Of a stretch of DNA of 64,000 nt, positions 42,275-51,208 are shown piece by piece. The position numbers were made by a program, and so were the translations under genes. The stretch is from Comamonadaceae bacterium (GTDB taxonomy: Bacteria > Pseudomonadota > Gammaproteobacteria > Burkholderiales > Burkholderiaceae_C): positions 1 through 64,000 of the forward strand of contig JAIXRJ010000010.1 in NCBI GenBank assembly GCA_027485235.1, written 5' to 3'. Within the stretch, counting starts at the first letter, position 1. Each line of letters opens with the position of its first letter. The notes beneath the pieces are model-generated. The model searched no databases, was not told the origin of the DNA, and saw only the letters and a program-made list of their open reading frames with translations.

Positions 42275-44242
42275 TCAGCTCAGCAGCGCATTGACCCGCT
42301 TCACATAAGCCGCAGGGTCCGCAGGCAAGCCGCCTTCGGCCAGCAGGGCCTGGTCAAACAGGATGTGGGCCAGGTCGTGGAAGTGGACCGAGCCGTCGAG
42401 CTTTTGGACCAGCGCGTGCTCGGGGTTGACCTCCAGCACGGGTTTGACTTCGGGGGCGCTTTGCCCGGCCTGCTTGAGCATGCGGGCCAGTTGCATGCTC
42501 ATGCCGTCGTCGGTCACCACCAGGCAGGCGGGGCTGTCCACCAGGCGGCTGGTCACGCGCACGTCTTCGGCTTTGTCTTTCAGCGCTTCTTTGAGTTTGG
42601 CCAACACGGGCTTGAAGGTTTCGGCCGCGTCTTCGGCGGCTTTCTTTTCTTCTTCGTCTTGCAGCTTGCCCAAGTCAAAAGCGCCCTTGGCCACGCTTTG
42701 CAGCGGGGTGCCGTCAAACTCGTGCACAAAGTTGAGCGCCCACTCGTCCACGCGGTCGGTCATGAGCAGCACTTCGATGCCTTTTTTCTTGAAGACTTCC
42801 AGCTGTGGGCTGTTCTTGGCGGCGGCCAATGTGTCGGCCGTGATGTAGTAAATCGCGTCCTGGCCTTCTTTCATGCGGGCTTTGTAGTCGGCAAAGCTGA
42901 CGCTCACGGTGTCGTGGGTCGATGAAGCGAAACGCAGCAGTTTGGACAGGCGGGCTTGGTTGCCAAAGTCTTCGCCCAGGCCTTCTTTGAGCACGGCGCC
43001 GAACTCGGCGTAGAACTTGGAATACTGGCCCAGCTTGGCCTTGTCTTCTTCCGACAGGACGTCTGTCACGCCGTCTTGGGCTTCTGGCTCTTTGTCGTGT
43101 TTGGCCAAGTCTTCCAACATCGACAACACACGCTTGGTGCAGCCTTCGCGGATGGCTTTGACGTCGCGGCTTTCTTGCAGCAATTCGCGGCTCACGTTCA
43201 GGGGCAAATCGGCCGAGTCCACCACGCCCTTGACAAAACGCAGGTAGCTGGGCATCAGCGCCTCGGCTTCGTCCATGATGAACACGCGCTTGACGTACAG
43301 CTTGATGCCCGCCTTCTTGTCGCGGTTCCACAGGTCTTGCGGGGCTTTGCTGGGGATGTAGAGCAGCTGGGTGTATTCGGTGCTGCCTTCCACGCGGTTG
43401 TGCGTCCAGGTCAGCGGGGCTTCAAAGTCGCGGCTGATCTGTTTGTAGAAGTCGGCGTACTGCTCGTCGGTGATGTCTTTCTTGGGGCGGGTCCACAAGG
43501 CGCTGGCTTTGTTGGTGGTTTCCCACTCGCCGGTCTTGACCATGCCGCCGGGTTTGCGGCCGGCTTCTTCGTTGCTGGGGTCGATCAGTTCGCCGTCTTG
43601 CCACTCTTCCTTTTCCATCAGGATGGGGAGGCTGATGTGGTCGGCGTATTTGCCGACGATTTCCTTGAGCTTCCAGGCGTTGGCGTACTCCAGCGCTTCT
43701 TCGCGCAGGTGCAAGATGACGCTGGTGCCGCGCTTAGGCAGCTCGATGGTTTCGACCTCAAAGTCGCCCGTGCCACCGCTGATCCAGCGCACGCCTTCGG
43801 CAGGCGTTGCGCCCGCGCGGCGGGTTTCGACGGTGATTTTGTCGGCCACGATGAAGCCCGAATAAAAGCCCACACCGAACTGGCCGATCAGCTGCGCGTC
43901 TGACTTTTGGTCGCCGCTCAATTGGCTCACAAAGTCTTTGGTGCCGCTCTTGGCGATCGTGCCCAGGTGGTCAATGGCTTCTTGCGCCGTCATGCCGATG
44001 CCGTTGTCGGTGATGGTCAGGGTTTTGGCCGAGGGGTCAAAAGAGATACGCACTTGCAAGTCGGGCGCGTCTTCGTACAGCGCGGTGTTGTTCAGCGCTT
44101 CAAAGCGCAGCTTGTCGCAAGCGTCAGACGCGTTGGAGATCAGCTCTCGCAAGAAAATTTCGCGGTTCGAGTACAGCGAGTGGGTGACCAGGTGCAGCAG
44201 TTGCGCGACTTCGGCCTGAAAGGCATGGGTTTGTTTGCTCAT
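42275..44242 (-). CDS. htpG: Molecular chaperone HtpG (Hsp90)
   Basis: A 655-residue Hsp90. The N-terminal GHKL ATPase domain has [44 protein letters not shown] and [19 protein letters not shown]. The middle domain contains [12 protein letters not shown] and [12 protein letters not shown]. Length is normal. Confidence 0.96.
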   Translation of the reverse strand: MSKQTHAFQAEVAQLLHLVTHSLYSNREIFLRELISNASDACDKLRFEALNNTALYEDAPDLQVRISFDPSAKTLTITDNGIGMTAQEAIDHLGTIAKSGTKDFVSQLSGDQKSDAQLIGQFGVGFYSGFIVADKITVETRRAGATPAEGVRWISGGTGDFEVETIELPKRGTSVILHLREEALEYANAWKLKEIVGKYADHISLPILMEKEEWQDGELIDPSNEEAGRKPGGMVKTGEWETTNKASALWTRPKKDITDEQYADFYKQISRDFEAPLTWTHNRVEGSTEYTQLLYIPSKAPQDLWNRDKKAGIKLYVKRVFIMDEAEALMPSYLRFVKGVVDSADLPLNVSRELLQESRDVKAIREGCTKRVLSMLEDLAKHDKEPEAQDGVTDVLSEEDKAKLGQYSKFYAEFGAVLKEGLGEDFGNQARLSKLLRFASSTHDTVSVSFADYKARMKEGQDAIYYITADTLAAAKNSPQLEVFKKKGIEVLLMTDRVDEWALNFVHEFDGTPLQSVAKGAFDLGKLQDEEEKKAAEDAAETFKPVLAKLKEALKDKAEDVRVTSRLVDSPACLVVTDDGMSMQLARMLKQAGQSAPEVKPVLEVNPEHALVQKLDGSVHFHDLAHILFDQALLAEGGLPADPAAYVKRVNALLS

Positions 44243-44277
44243 AGCGGTTCAACAGTTAAAAAAGATCAGAAAACAAG

Positions 44278-44300
44278 AACGCCCCACAGTTTGGGGCGTT
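44278..44300 (-). terminator. Intrinsic terminator of the pseudouridine synthase gene
   Basis: AACGCCCC (44278-44285) pairs with GGGGCGTT (44293-44300). On the minus strand the stem is followed by CTTGTTTT, a modest U-rich run, just after the stop codon at 44320. Confidence 0.6.
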
Positions 44301-44319
44301 GTGTGTGCATTTCAAGAGG

Positions 44320-45228
44320 TCAAAAAGACTCGTTGGGCCCCAAGTACCGCCAAGTCCCCGCCGGCATCTGCCCCAGCTGCACACCGCCCATGCGGATGCG
44401 TTTGAGGCCGACCACTTTCAGGCCCACTTGTTCGCACATGCGGCGGATCTGGCGCTTTTTGCCTTCGGTCAGCACAAAGCGCAGCTGTTCGGGGTTTTGC
44501 CAGTCCACCTTGGCGGGTTTGAGGGGTTTGCCGTCCAGGCTCAGACCGTGGCGCAAACGCTCCAGCAGTACCTTGGGAAACACGGCTTGCACGTTGGCGC
44601 TGACCCGGTCGAAGTCGCCAATCACAGTCAGCTGATTGGCTTTGCCGCCATAGGTGGCGGAGGCGGCTGTAGCGGCTGCAGTGTTTTCTTGGCCGGTGTA
44701 GGCCACGCGCACCAGGTATTCCTTTTCCATCGCCGAGTCTTCGCCGATCAACTGGCGCGCCACCCGGCCGTCTTGCGTCAGCACCAGCAGACCGGTGGAG
44801 TCGATGTCCAGACGCCCGGCCGGAGCCAAACCGCGCAGATGCGGCGGGGTGAAACGCAGTTTGGACGGGTCGCCGCCCCAGTGGCTGCGCGGGTTGATCA
44901 GGGTGATGGCAGGCTCGTGCCCGTCTTCGGCTTGGCCGCTCACAAAGCCCATGGGCTTGTGCAAAAGAATAGTCACTTGTCGGTCTTGTTGTTGCTCGGC
45001 GGCTTTGTCGATGGTGATGCGGTCCGACAGCGTGACTTGTTGGCCCATGCTGGCAGGCAGGCCGTTGACTTTGACCCAGCCTTGCTCGATCCAGGCGTCG
45101 GCTTCGCGGCGCGAGCACATGCGCAGCTCGGCCATGCGTTTGTTCAGGCGCGAGGTAGCGCTGGGTGCGGCGGCTTCGCCTTTCCCTTCGGGGCGGGGGG
45201 CGCGTTTGAAAGCCGGGGGCTGGGTCAT
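44320..45228 (-). CDS. RsuA/RluB/RluF-family rRNA pseudouridine synthase
   Basis: A 302-residue enzyme. A basic N-terminal tail is followed by an S4 RNA-binding domain ([31 protein letters not shown], residues ~26-56), then the catalytic domain with Asp141 in [17 protein letters not shown]. The C-terminal motif is [36 protein letters not shown] and [13 protein letters not shown] segments fit RluF best among the E. coli paralogues, but RluB/RsuA cannot be excluded. The open frame continues upstream through a REP repeat; start 45228 is chosen on similarity. Confidence 0.85.
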   Translation of the reverse strand: MTQPPAFKRAPRPEGKGEAAAPSATSRLNKRMAELRMCSRREADAWIEQGWVKVNGLPASMGQQVTLSDRITIDKAAEQQQDRQVTILLHKPMGFVSGQAEDGHEPAITLINPRSHWGGDPSKLRFTPPHLRGLAPAGRLDIDSTGLLVLTQDGRVARQLIGEDSAMEKEYLVRVAYTGQENTAAATAASATYGGKANQLTVIGDFDRVSANVQAVFPKVLLERLRHGLSLDGKPLKPAKVDWQNPEQLRFVLTEGKKRQIRRMCEQVGLKVVGLKRIRMGGVQLGQMPAGTWRYLGPNESF

Positions 45229-45297
45229 GGGCAAACCAAGGGAAAAAGAAGTTGCCTGATTGTCCGCTGTTTTTTGTGGGCTGGGCTTGCCAGAGGA

Positions 45298-45352
45298 TGT
45301 GGGAGCAGGGGATTGCTGTGGTGTGGGAGCAGCGCCCTGGGCGCAATGCATC
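45298..45352. repeat. REP-like repeat between pseudouridine synthase and cytochrome genes
   Basis: TGTGGGAGCAGGGG (45298-45311) and GTGTGGGAGCAGCGCCCTGG with GCGCAATGCATC (45321-45352), two direct units of the family seen at 17986, 22346 and 47404. Confidence 0.7.
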
Positions 45353-45364
45353 CTCCACCATGCA

Positions 45365-46003
45365 TCAAGGGCTGCGCGCGAAAAAGTGCGCCAGATCCTT
45401 GATTTGCGCATCGTTGATGCCATACAGCGCTGCAGCCATGACGGTGTCTCGGCCCGGGCCGGGGTTGTCGCGGTATTCCTGCATCACTTGGCGCAAGTAG
45501 CTTTCGTGTTGGCTGGCCAAGCGCGGCACCTGGTCGCGCCCACGGTGGTCGGGCAAGTGGCAAGTGCCGCACAGGGCACTTTTGGCCAGTTCCTGGCCGC
45601 GTTGGAAGCTGGGCAGGTCTCGTTTGGCCGTTGTGGCCTTGGGGGCGACTTGGGCTGAAAAATACACCGCCAAAGCGGTCAATTCGGTGTCGGGCACCCC
45701 GTCCAGCGTGCCCTTCATGGCGGCGATCTCTCGCAGGCCTTCGCGGATCAGGACCAGCTTGTTTTCCAGATAGGTTTTGGGCTGGGCGGCCAAAGACGGA
45801 ATGTTGGGGATTTGCGAAACCCCCTGTGGGCCGTGACAGGCCATGCACAGGGCGGCGCGCTCAGGGGCCTTGACATTCGCATTGGCCACGGCCCTGCCCT
45901 GTACGGCGGCTTGCGCCAGCACGGGCCAGGGCAGCCAAGCCGTGGTCAGGACCAGGGACGCTGTCACCAGCACCCTGGCCCGGGCGGCACATTTACTTGG
46001 CAT
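45365..46003 (-). CDS. Dihaem cytochrome c
   Basis: A 212-residue periplasmic cytochrome with a signal peptide (cleavage near VLAQA, residue ~31) and two CXXCH haem sites, CMACH (53-57) and CGTCH (145-149), each in a class I domain (cytochrome c4-like). Its start lies inside the end of the upstream sugar dehydrogenase gene (11-bp overlap), so it is probably the electron acceptor of that enzyme. Confidence 0.87.
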   Translation of the reverse strand: MPSKCAARARVLVTASLVLTTAWLPWPVLAQAAVQGRAVANANVKAPERAALCMACHGPQGVSQIPNIPSLAAQPKTYLENKLVLIREGLREIAAMKGTLDGVPDTELTALAVYFSAQVAPKATTAKRDLPSFQRGQELAKSALCGTCHLPDHRGRDQVPRLASQHESYLRQVMQEYRDNPGPGRDTVMAAALYGINDAQIKDLAHFFARSP

Positions 46004-47201
46004 ACGAGATGCGGTAGATGGCGCCCAGTTGCTCATCAGAGACCAGCATCGAACCATCGGGCATTTGCAGCATGTAAGTGGGGCGACCCCAGAAGCTGTC
46101 GTCTGCATCGTCTTTAAAGCCGGTCAAGAAAGGTGTGACTTGGGCGTTTTTGCCTTCGGCATCGGTCTTGACCAGGGACACATCAAAGCCTAATTTCTTG
46201 GTGCGGTTCCAAGAGCCTTTGCGGGCCACAAACAGGGCGTTTTTGTACTCGGCCGGGAACATGTTGCCGGTGTAAAAAGTCACACCCATGACGGCAGCGT
46301 GGGGGCCCATGTTGGTGACCGGCAAGGTCACGCCATCACAAGGCTTGTCTTTCTTGATGTCCCGGTCCACAACGCCATTGGCGTGGCAATAGGGGAAGCC
46401 GAAGTTCAAACCGGTCTTGGACATGCGGTTGAGTTCGTCATCGGGGGTGTCATCGCCCATCCAATCGCGGCCGTGGTCGCTGAACCACAGCTCTTTGGTC
46501 ACGGGGTGCCAGTCAAAACCCACGGTGTTGCGCACGCCGGTGGCGATCACTTCCATGCCCGAGCCGTCGGCGTTGTAGCGGCGAATTTGGGCGTACTCAG
46601 CACCAGGCTCGCAGATGTTGCAAGGTGCGCCAAAGGGCACATACAGCTTGCCGTCTGGACCGAAGCTCAGGTATTTCCAGTTGTGGTGTTGCAGCGGGGG
46701 CAGTTTGAAGGCCGCGGTCATGTCCACGGGCTGCGCGTTGGGGTTGGCTTCGATGCCGTCATAGCGCAGCACTTTGTCGATGGCCATGACGTACAAAGAG
46801 CCTTTGTGCATGGTGACAGCAGGTTGTGCCAACTTGTCCACCAACACGCGGCTGGTGCGCTCTTTGCCGTTGTCGCTGATTTCATAAACACGGCCCAGGC
46901 CGCGGGTGCCGGCGTAAATCTTGCCGCTCTCGCCGCGGCTCATGGCTCTGACGCCAGGGGTGCCGGTGGACCAAATCTCGATCTTGAAGCCCGGTGGCAA
47001 CTTGAGTTTGTTCAGGGGAATGTCAGCCGCCGGGGTGACGGTGAGTTTGCCAGGCAAGGGCGCGAGAGTGGAGTTGGCCATTTCGGCGGGCATGCCTTGC
47101 TTCCATGCTGGAGGCGGCGCGGCGGGGGCGGCTGTTTGGGCCATGGTTTGGCCGATGCCGAGCGACAAAACGGCGGCGCACACTGCTATTTTCTTGAACA
47201 T
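45993..47201 (-). CDS. PQQ-type sugar/sorbosone dehydrogenase family protein
   Basis: A 402-residue periplasmic beta-propeller with a signal peptide (ends near TMAQT, residue ~22). Segments typical of soluble glucose/sorbosone dehydrogenases are LPPGFKIEIWSTGTPGVRAMS, NWKYLSFGPDGKLYVPFGAPCN, GVRNTVGFDWHPVTKELWFSDHGRDWMGDDTP and GHPYCHANG-like FGFPYCHANGVV. It would oxidise a sugar or alcohol and pass electrons to the coupled dihaem cytochrome. AGGAG lies 9 nt before the ATG. The real substrate is unknown. Confidence 0.83.
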   Translation of the reverse strand: MFKKIAVCAAVLSLGIGQTMAQTAAPAAPPPAWKQGMPAEMANSTLAPLPGKLTVTPAADIPLNKLKLPPGFKIEIWSTGTPGVRAMSRGESGKIYAGTRGLGRVYEISDNGKERTSRVLVDKLAQPAVTMHKGSLYVMAIDKVLRYDGIEANPNAQPVDMTAAFKLPPLQHHNWKYLSFGPDGKLYVPFGAPCNICEPGAEYAQIRRYNADGSGMEVIATGVRNTVGFDWHPVTKELWFSDHGRDWMGDDTPDDELNRMSKTGLNFGFPYCHANGVVDRDIKKDKPCDGVTLPVTNMGPHAAVMGVTFYTGNMFPAEYKNALFVARKGSWNRTKKLGFDVSLVKTDAEGKNAQVTPFLTGFKDDADDSFWGRPTYMLQMPDGSMLVSDEQLGAIYRISYAK

Positions 47202-47609
47202 CAAAAAACTCCTGAGGTGTTGAGGAATGAACAGGCGTGAGCGTATCGGTGGCAAATTCCTGCGAACACAGGGTAAATGCTGAGGACAAGGTGTTTTTGG
47301 TCGCCCAAATGACTCGGATGCTGGATCCGACCTTCAGAAGACTTCACAAAGGGCTGAGAACGCACAGGGCCTGAGCCGTCCCCTGAGCGAGCCAAGGTTG
47401 CCGTTTGCGCAAAATCGCGCACAGGGTGCTGTTCCCACGATCCCAACACCCAAGCCCATGTGGGAGCTGCGCCCTGCGCGCGATGGACGTGGCACACGCC
47501 CTTCAGACCATCGCCTTGCTTACCGTGTTGAATTCAGCAACACAAACAGCCGCATGATAAAAATTCAAACACCAAGGTGCTGCATCAGTGGCTGCCCCGT
47601 GTGAGCGGC
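47202..47609. other. 408-bp intergenic region with a REP element
   Basis: Apart from the REP-like element at 47404-47502 I see no gene. The minus-strand open frame here is made of repeat sequence. Confidence 0.6.
47404..47502. repeat. REP-like composite element, near-copy of 22382-22545
   Basis: Inverted unit 47404-47438 matches 22382-22416 at 33 of 35 positions. Forward unit 47459-47486 (TGTGGGAGCTG then CGCCCTGCGCGCGATGG) is followed by ACGTGGCACACGCCCT (47487-47502), as at 22529-22545. The module order is the same, with less DNA between the units. Confidence 0.82.
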
Positions 47610-48317
47610 TCAAAAAGAAGCGGTGCGCAGCCCCTGCAAATCCAGGATGCGCAGCCCGCCGTATTCCACCCGAATGAGCTGGCGCGCTTCGAGTACGTGC
47701 AGCGCCTCGTTCACGCGTTGACGCGACAAGCCCACCAAGTAGGCCAGCTCTTGTTGGGTGATGCGCAGCACTTCGCCCACCCCCGAGAACAAGACCGGGT
47801 TGAACAAGGCCGCCAAGTGGCGGGCCATGCGCAGTTCGGGGTTGGTCATGCGGTCCATTTCACGCGCCGCGATGAATTGGCCCAGGCGCTCGTTGAGCTG
47901 CTGCATGATGAAACGGTTGAAGCCCAAGGAGTGATCGATCAGCCAATGGAAGGTGTCCAGCGGCATCCCTGCCACCACGCTGGGGCGAAGGGCCTGGATG
48001 TTGTAGCGGTAGACCTCGCGTTTGAGGGCCGTGCCCTCGCCAAACCAGCCGCCAGGGGGTACGCCAGTGAAGGTCATGGTCTGGCCACTGGCGTTGTCGG
48101 TGCTCATTTTCAGCAGGCCCGAAATCACGCCAAACCAATACGTCACCGGGCGGCCCACACGGCACACATGGTCGCCGGTCTGGGGGTCGCTGACCACCAG
48201 TTGCGGCACGATTTGCAGGCGCTCTTCGGGGCGCAGCAAACCCAGCCAGGGGATGTCCTGCAGTTCGGCCGGGGTGGGCGCGCGGCGGCGCTGGTGAACG
48301 CTGTTTTCTGAGGCCAT
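47610..48317 (-). CDS. Crp/Fnr-family regulator beside the acyl-CoA ligase operon
   Basis: A 235-residue regulator with an N-terminal cyclic-nucleotide-type beta-roll (GDHVCRVGRPVTYWFGVISGLLKMS, GVPPGGWFGEGTALKREVYRYNIQAL) and a C-terminal winged helix whose recognition region is TQQELAYLVGLSRQRVNEALHVL. The SRQRVN core is identical to that of the Crp-family protein at 23559. It is divergent from the AMP-ligase/ABC operon, with a perfect palindrome in between. Confidence 0.88.
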   Translation of the reverse strand: MASENSVHQRRRAPTPAELQDIPWLGLLRPEERLQIVPQLVVSDPQTGDHVCRVGRPVTYWFGVISGLLKMSTDNASGQTMTFTGVPPGGWFGEGTALKREVYRYNIQALRPSVVAGMPLDTFHWLIDHSLGFNRFIMQQLNERLGQFIAAREMDRMTNPELRMARHLAALFNPVLFSGVGEVLRITQQELAYLVGLSRQRVNEALHVLEARQLIRVEYGGLRILDLQGLRTASF

Positions 48318-48370
48318 GGTGTTTGTGGGTGTGCCAGCAGACGGTTGTTGGGCTAGGGGTCTTCCCTGAA

Positions 48371-48388
48371 TTGTCGTCCAAACGACAA
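48371..48388. promoter_or_regulatory. Palindromic operator TTGTCGT-N4-ACGACAA
   Basis: Perfect 18-bp palindrome between the Crp-family gene and the acyl-CoA ligase operon. The centre (48379.5) is 29.5 bp before the first base of TAGGAT (48409-48414), a plausible -10. This is the same geometry as the site at 24355. Confidence 0.75.
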
Positions 48389-48408
48389 CTTGGCGTCAAA
48401 CGAATGCC

Positions 48409-48414
48409 TAGGAT
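48409..48414 (+). promoter_or_regulatory. Candidate -10 element of the acyl-CoA ligase operon (TAGGAT)
   Basis: TAGGAT is placed for class II activation from the palindrome at 48371-48388. It predicts a leader of about 50 nt and a Shine-Dalgarno GGAGA (48456-48460). Confidence 0.4.
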
Positions 48415-48470
48415 CGCCTCCAAGTTCCCTCGCATTGCGTCCAATGCACCGTTTTGGAGACCGTCCGTTC

Positions 48471-50417
48471 ATGCACACAACGTTTCCCCGTTTGATGCTC
48501 AAGCACGCTGCCGAGCGCCCCACAGCGCCCGCACTGCGCGAGAAACTCTACGGCATTTGGCAGGCCACCAGCTGGGCCGCCTTGTCGCAGTTGGTCGAGT
48601 CCATTGCCTGCGGTTTGCACCAAGCGGGTTTGCAGCGCGGCGAGCACCTGATCGTGGTGGGCGCCAACCGCCCGCGCCTCTATGCCACCATGCTGGCCGC
48701 GCAGTCGCTGGGCGCGATTCCGGTACCGCTCTACCAAGATGCCGCTGCTGCCGAGTGCGTGTTCCCGATCACCAACGCCGAAGTGCGCTTTTGTGTGGTG
48801 GAAGACCAGGAGCAGGTCGACAAGATGCTCGAAGTGCGTGAGCAGTGCCCGCAGCTGACGCACATTTATTACGACGACCCCCGCGGCCTGCGCAAATACA
48901 GCGAAAACGGTTTGGGGGCGCTCGATGAACTGATCGCGGCAGGCGCCGCGTTCGCCAAGCAACACCCCCAGTTTTATGCACAAGAGGTGGACAAAGCCGC
49001 CCACACCGATGTGGCCGCGATGTTCTTCACCTCGGGCACCACCGGCAACCCCAAGGGCGTGGTGCACACGCACAGCTCCTTGATTGACCGTGCCGATGCC
49101 GGCGCTGAGTTTGACAAGCTGACCAACGCCGAAGACGTGTTGGCCTACATGCCGCCCGCTTGGATTGGCCAGAATATCTTCAGTTACGCGCAGTGGTTGG
49201 TGTGTGGTTACGTGGTCAACTGCCCCGAGTCTTCGGGCACGGTGAGCATCGACCTGAAAGAAATCGGCCCGACCTATTATTTCGCGCCGCCCCGCGTGTT
49301 CGAGGGGATGCTCACCAGCGTGATGATCCGCATGGAAGACGCGGGCAGCTTGAAGCGACGGCTGTTCCACTATTTCATGGGCCTGGCCAAAAAAGTCGGC
49401 CCGGCCTTGATGGACGGCCAGTCAGTGGGCTTCATGGACCGTTGCGTCTACGCCTTGGGCAATCTGGTGGTTTACGGCCCTTTGCGCAACAACATGGGTT
49501 TCAGCCGTGTGCGCGTGGCCTACACCGCGGGCGAGGCGATTGGCCCCGACCTGTTCACCTTCTTCCGCTCGATCGGCGTGAACATCAAGCAGCTCTACGG
49601 CTCCACCGAAACCGCCGTGTTCGTGTGCCTGCAGCCTGACAATGAAGCGCGCGCTGACACCGTGGGTGTGCCGTGCAAGGGTGTGGAAATCAAGGTCGCT
49701 GACAACGGCGAGATCATGGTCAAGTCGCCTGGCTTGCTCAAGGGCTATTACAAAAACCAACAAGCCACCGACGAGGTGCTGACCGCCGACGGCTGGTACC
49801 ACACCAGCGACGCGGGTTTCATCGATTCGCACGGTCACCTGAAGATCATCGACCGCGTGAAAGACGTGGGTCGAATTCAAGGCGGCGCCAACGACGGCGC
49901 CATGTTCGCACCCAAATACGTCGAAAACAAACTCAAGTTTTTCCCGCACATCAAAGAGGTGGTGGCTTACGGCGACCAGCGCGACAAAGTGTGTGTGATG
50001 CTGAACATCGACTTTGACGCCGTGGGCAACTGGGCCGAGCGCCGCAACTTGCCTTATGCCGGTTACACCGATCTGGCGCAAAAGCCCGAGGTTTACCAAC
50101 TGATCCAGGAGTGTGTGGAAAAGGTCAACGCCGACCTGGCCCAAGACGCCTTGTTGGCCGGCAGCCAGGTCAGCCGTTTTCTGGTCTTGCACAAAGAGCT
50201 GGACGCCGATGACGGCGAATTGACCCGCACCAACAAGGTCCGCCGGGGCTTCATTGCTGACAAGTACAAACCACTGGTGGATGGCCTGTACGAAGGCAAA
50301 ACCGAGCAGTACATCGAGACCGTCGTGAAGTTTGAAGATGGCCGCACCGGCAGCGTGAGTGCCACGCTCAAGATTGCCGAGGCCAAGACGTTCACACCTG
50401 TGAAGGCTGCAGCATGA
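48471..50417 (+). CDS. AMP-dependent long-chain acyl-CoA synthetase-like ligase
   Basis: A 648-residue adenylate-forming ligase of the eukaryotic-like (FAA1/AMP-binding) long-chain group. Motifs: FFTSGTTGNPKGVVHTH (AMP loop, residues ~184-200), LYGSTETAVF, and GWYHTSDAGFIDSHGHLKIIDRVKDVGR. The start at 48471 has GGAGA 10 nt upstream; an in-frame ATG at 48444 is less likely. It overlaps livG by 4 bp and heads an operon of LIV-type transporter genes and a second ligase, so it may activate the imported acid on entry. Confidence 0.87.
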   Translation: MHTTFPRLMLKHAAERPTAPALREKLYGIWQATSWAALSQLVESIACGLHQAGLQRGEHLIVVGANRPRLYATMLAAQSLGAIPVPLYQDAAAAECVFPITNAEVRFCVVEDQEQVDKMLEVREQCPQLTHIYYDDPRGLRKYSENGLGALDELIAAGAAFAKQHPQFYAQEVDKAAHTDVAAMFFTSGTTGNPKGVVHTHSSLIDRADAGAEFDKLTNAEDVLAYMPPAWIGQNIFSYAQWLVCGYVVNCPESSGTVSIDLKEIGPTYYFAPPRVFEGMLTSVMIRMEDAGSLKRRLFHYFMGLAKKVGPALMDGQSVGFMDRCVYALGNLVVYGPLRNNMGFSRVRVAYTAGEAIGPDLFTFFRSIGVNIKQLYGSTETAVFVCLQPDNEARADTVGVPCKGVEIKVADNGEIMVKSPGLLKGYYKNQQATDEVLTADGWYHTSDAGFIDSHGHLKIIDRVKDVGRIQGGANDGAMFAPKYVENKLKFFPHIKEVVAYGDQRDKVCVMLNIDFDAVGNWAERRNLPYAGYTDLAQKPEVYQLIQECVEKVNADLAQDALLAGSQVSRFLVLHKELDADDGELTRTNKVRRGFIADKYKPLVDGLYEGKTEQYIETVVKFEDGRTGSVSATLKIAEAKTFTPVKAAA

Positions 50418-51196
50418 GCAAGAAAATCGGCGACGTCATTCTGGACGTCCACAACATCAGTTTGCGTTTTGGTGGCGTGAAGGCGCTGACCGACATTTCC
50501 TTCAACGTCCGTGAGCACGAAGTGCGCGCCATCATCGGCCCCAACGGCGCGGGCAAGAGCTCGATGCTCAACTGCATCAACGGCGTGTACACGCCGCAAG
50601 AAGGCTCGATCACTTTCCGTGGCCAAAAGTTTAACCACATGAACAGCCGCCAGGTGGCTGAGATGGGCATTGCCCGCACCTTCCAAAACTTGGCTTTGTT
50701 CAAGGGCATGAGCGTGATCGACAACATCATGACCGGCCGCAATTTGCACATCAAGAGCAACCTCTTTTTGCAGGCCCTGCGCATTGGCCCCGCCCAGCGC
50801 GAGGAAGAGCAGCACCGCGAGTTCGTCGAGCACATCATCGACTTTCTGGAGATCCAGGCCTTTCGCAAAACCCCGGTGGGCCAGTTGCCTTATGGTTTGC
50901 AAAAAAGGGTCGATCTGGGCCGCGCCCTGGCCATGGAGCCGCAAGTGCTGCTGCTTGACGAGCCGATGGCCGGCATGAACATGGAAGAAAAGCAGGACAT
51001 GTGCCGCTTCATTCTGGATGTGAACGACGAGTTCGGCTCCACCATCGTGCTGATCGAGCACGACATGGGCGTGGTGATGGACATCTCGGACCGCGTGGTG
51101 GTGCTGGACTACGGCAAAAAAATCGGCGACGGGACGCCCGAAGAAGTGCGCAACAACGAAGAAGTGATCAGTGCCTATCTGGGCACCAGCCACTGA
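50414..51196 (+). CDS. livG: Branched-chain-type ABC importer ATPase 1
   Basis: A 260-residue LivG-class ATPase. Walker A is GPNGAGKSS (residues ~40-48), the signature region is LPYGLQKRVDLGRALAM, and Walker B is VLLLDEPMAGMNMEEKQDM. The length and the EAGIARTFQNLALFKGMSV-like segment separate it from LivF. The ATG overlaps the ligase stop. Substrates of this class include branched-chain amino acids, amides, urea and aromatic acids; here adjacent CoA ligases favour a carboxylic acid. Confidence 0.9.
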   Translation: MSKKIGDVILDVHNISLRFGGVKALTDISFNVREHEVRAIIGPNGAGKSSMLNCINGVYTPQEGSITFRGQKFNHMNSRQVAEMGIARTFQNLALFKGMSVIDNIMTGRNLHIKSNLFLQALRIGPAQREEEQHREFVEHIIDFLEIQAFRKTPVGQLPYGLQKRVDLGRALAMEPQVLLLDEPMAGMNMEEKQDMCRFILDVNDEFGSTIVLIEHDMGVVMDISDRVVVLDYGKKIGDGTPEEVRNNEEVISAYLGTSH

Positions 51197-51208
51197 GGAG
51201 AACAAGAC

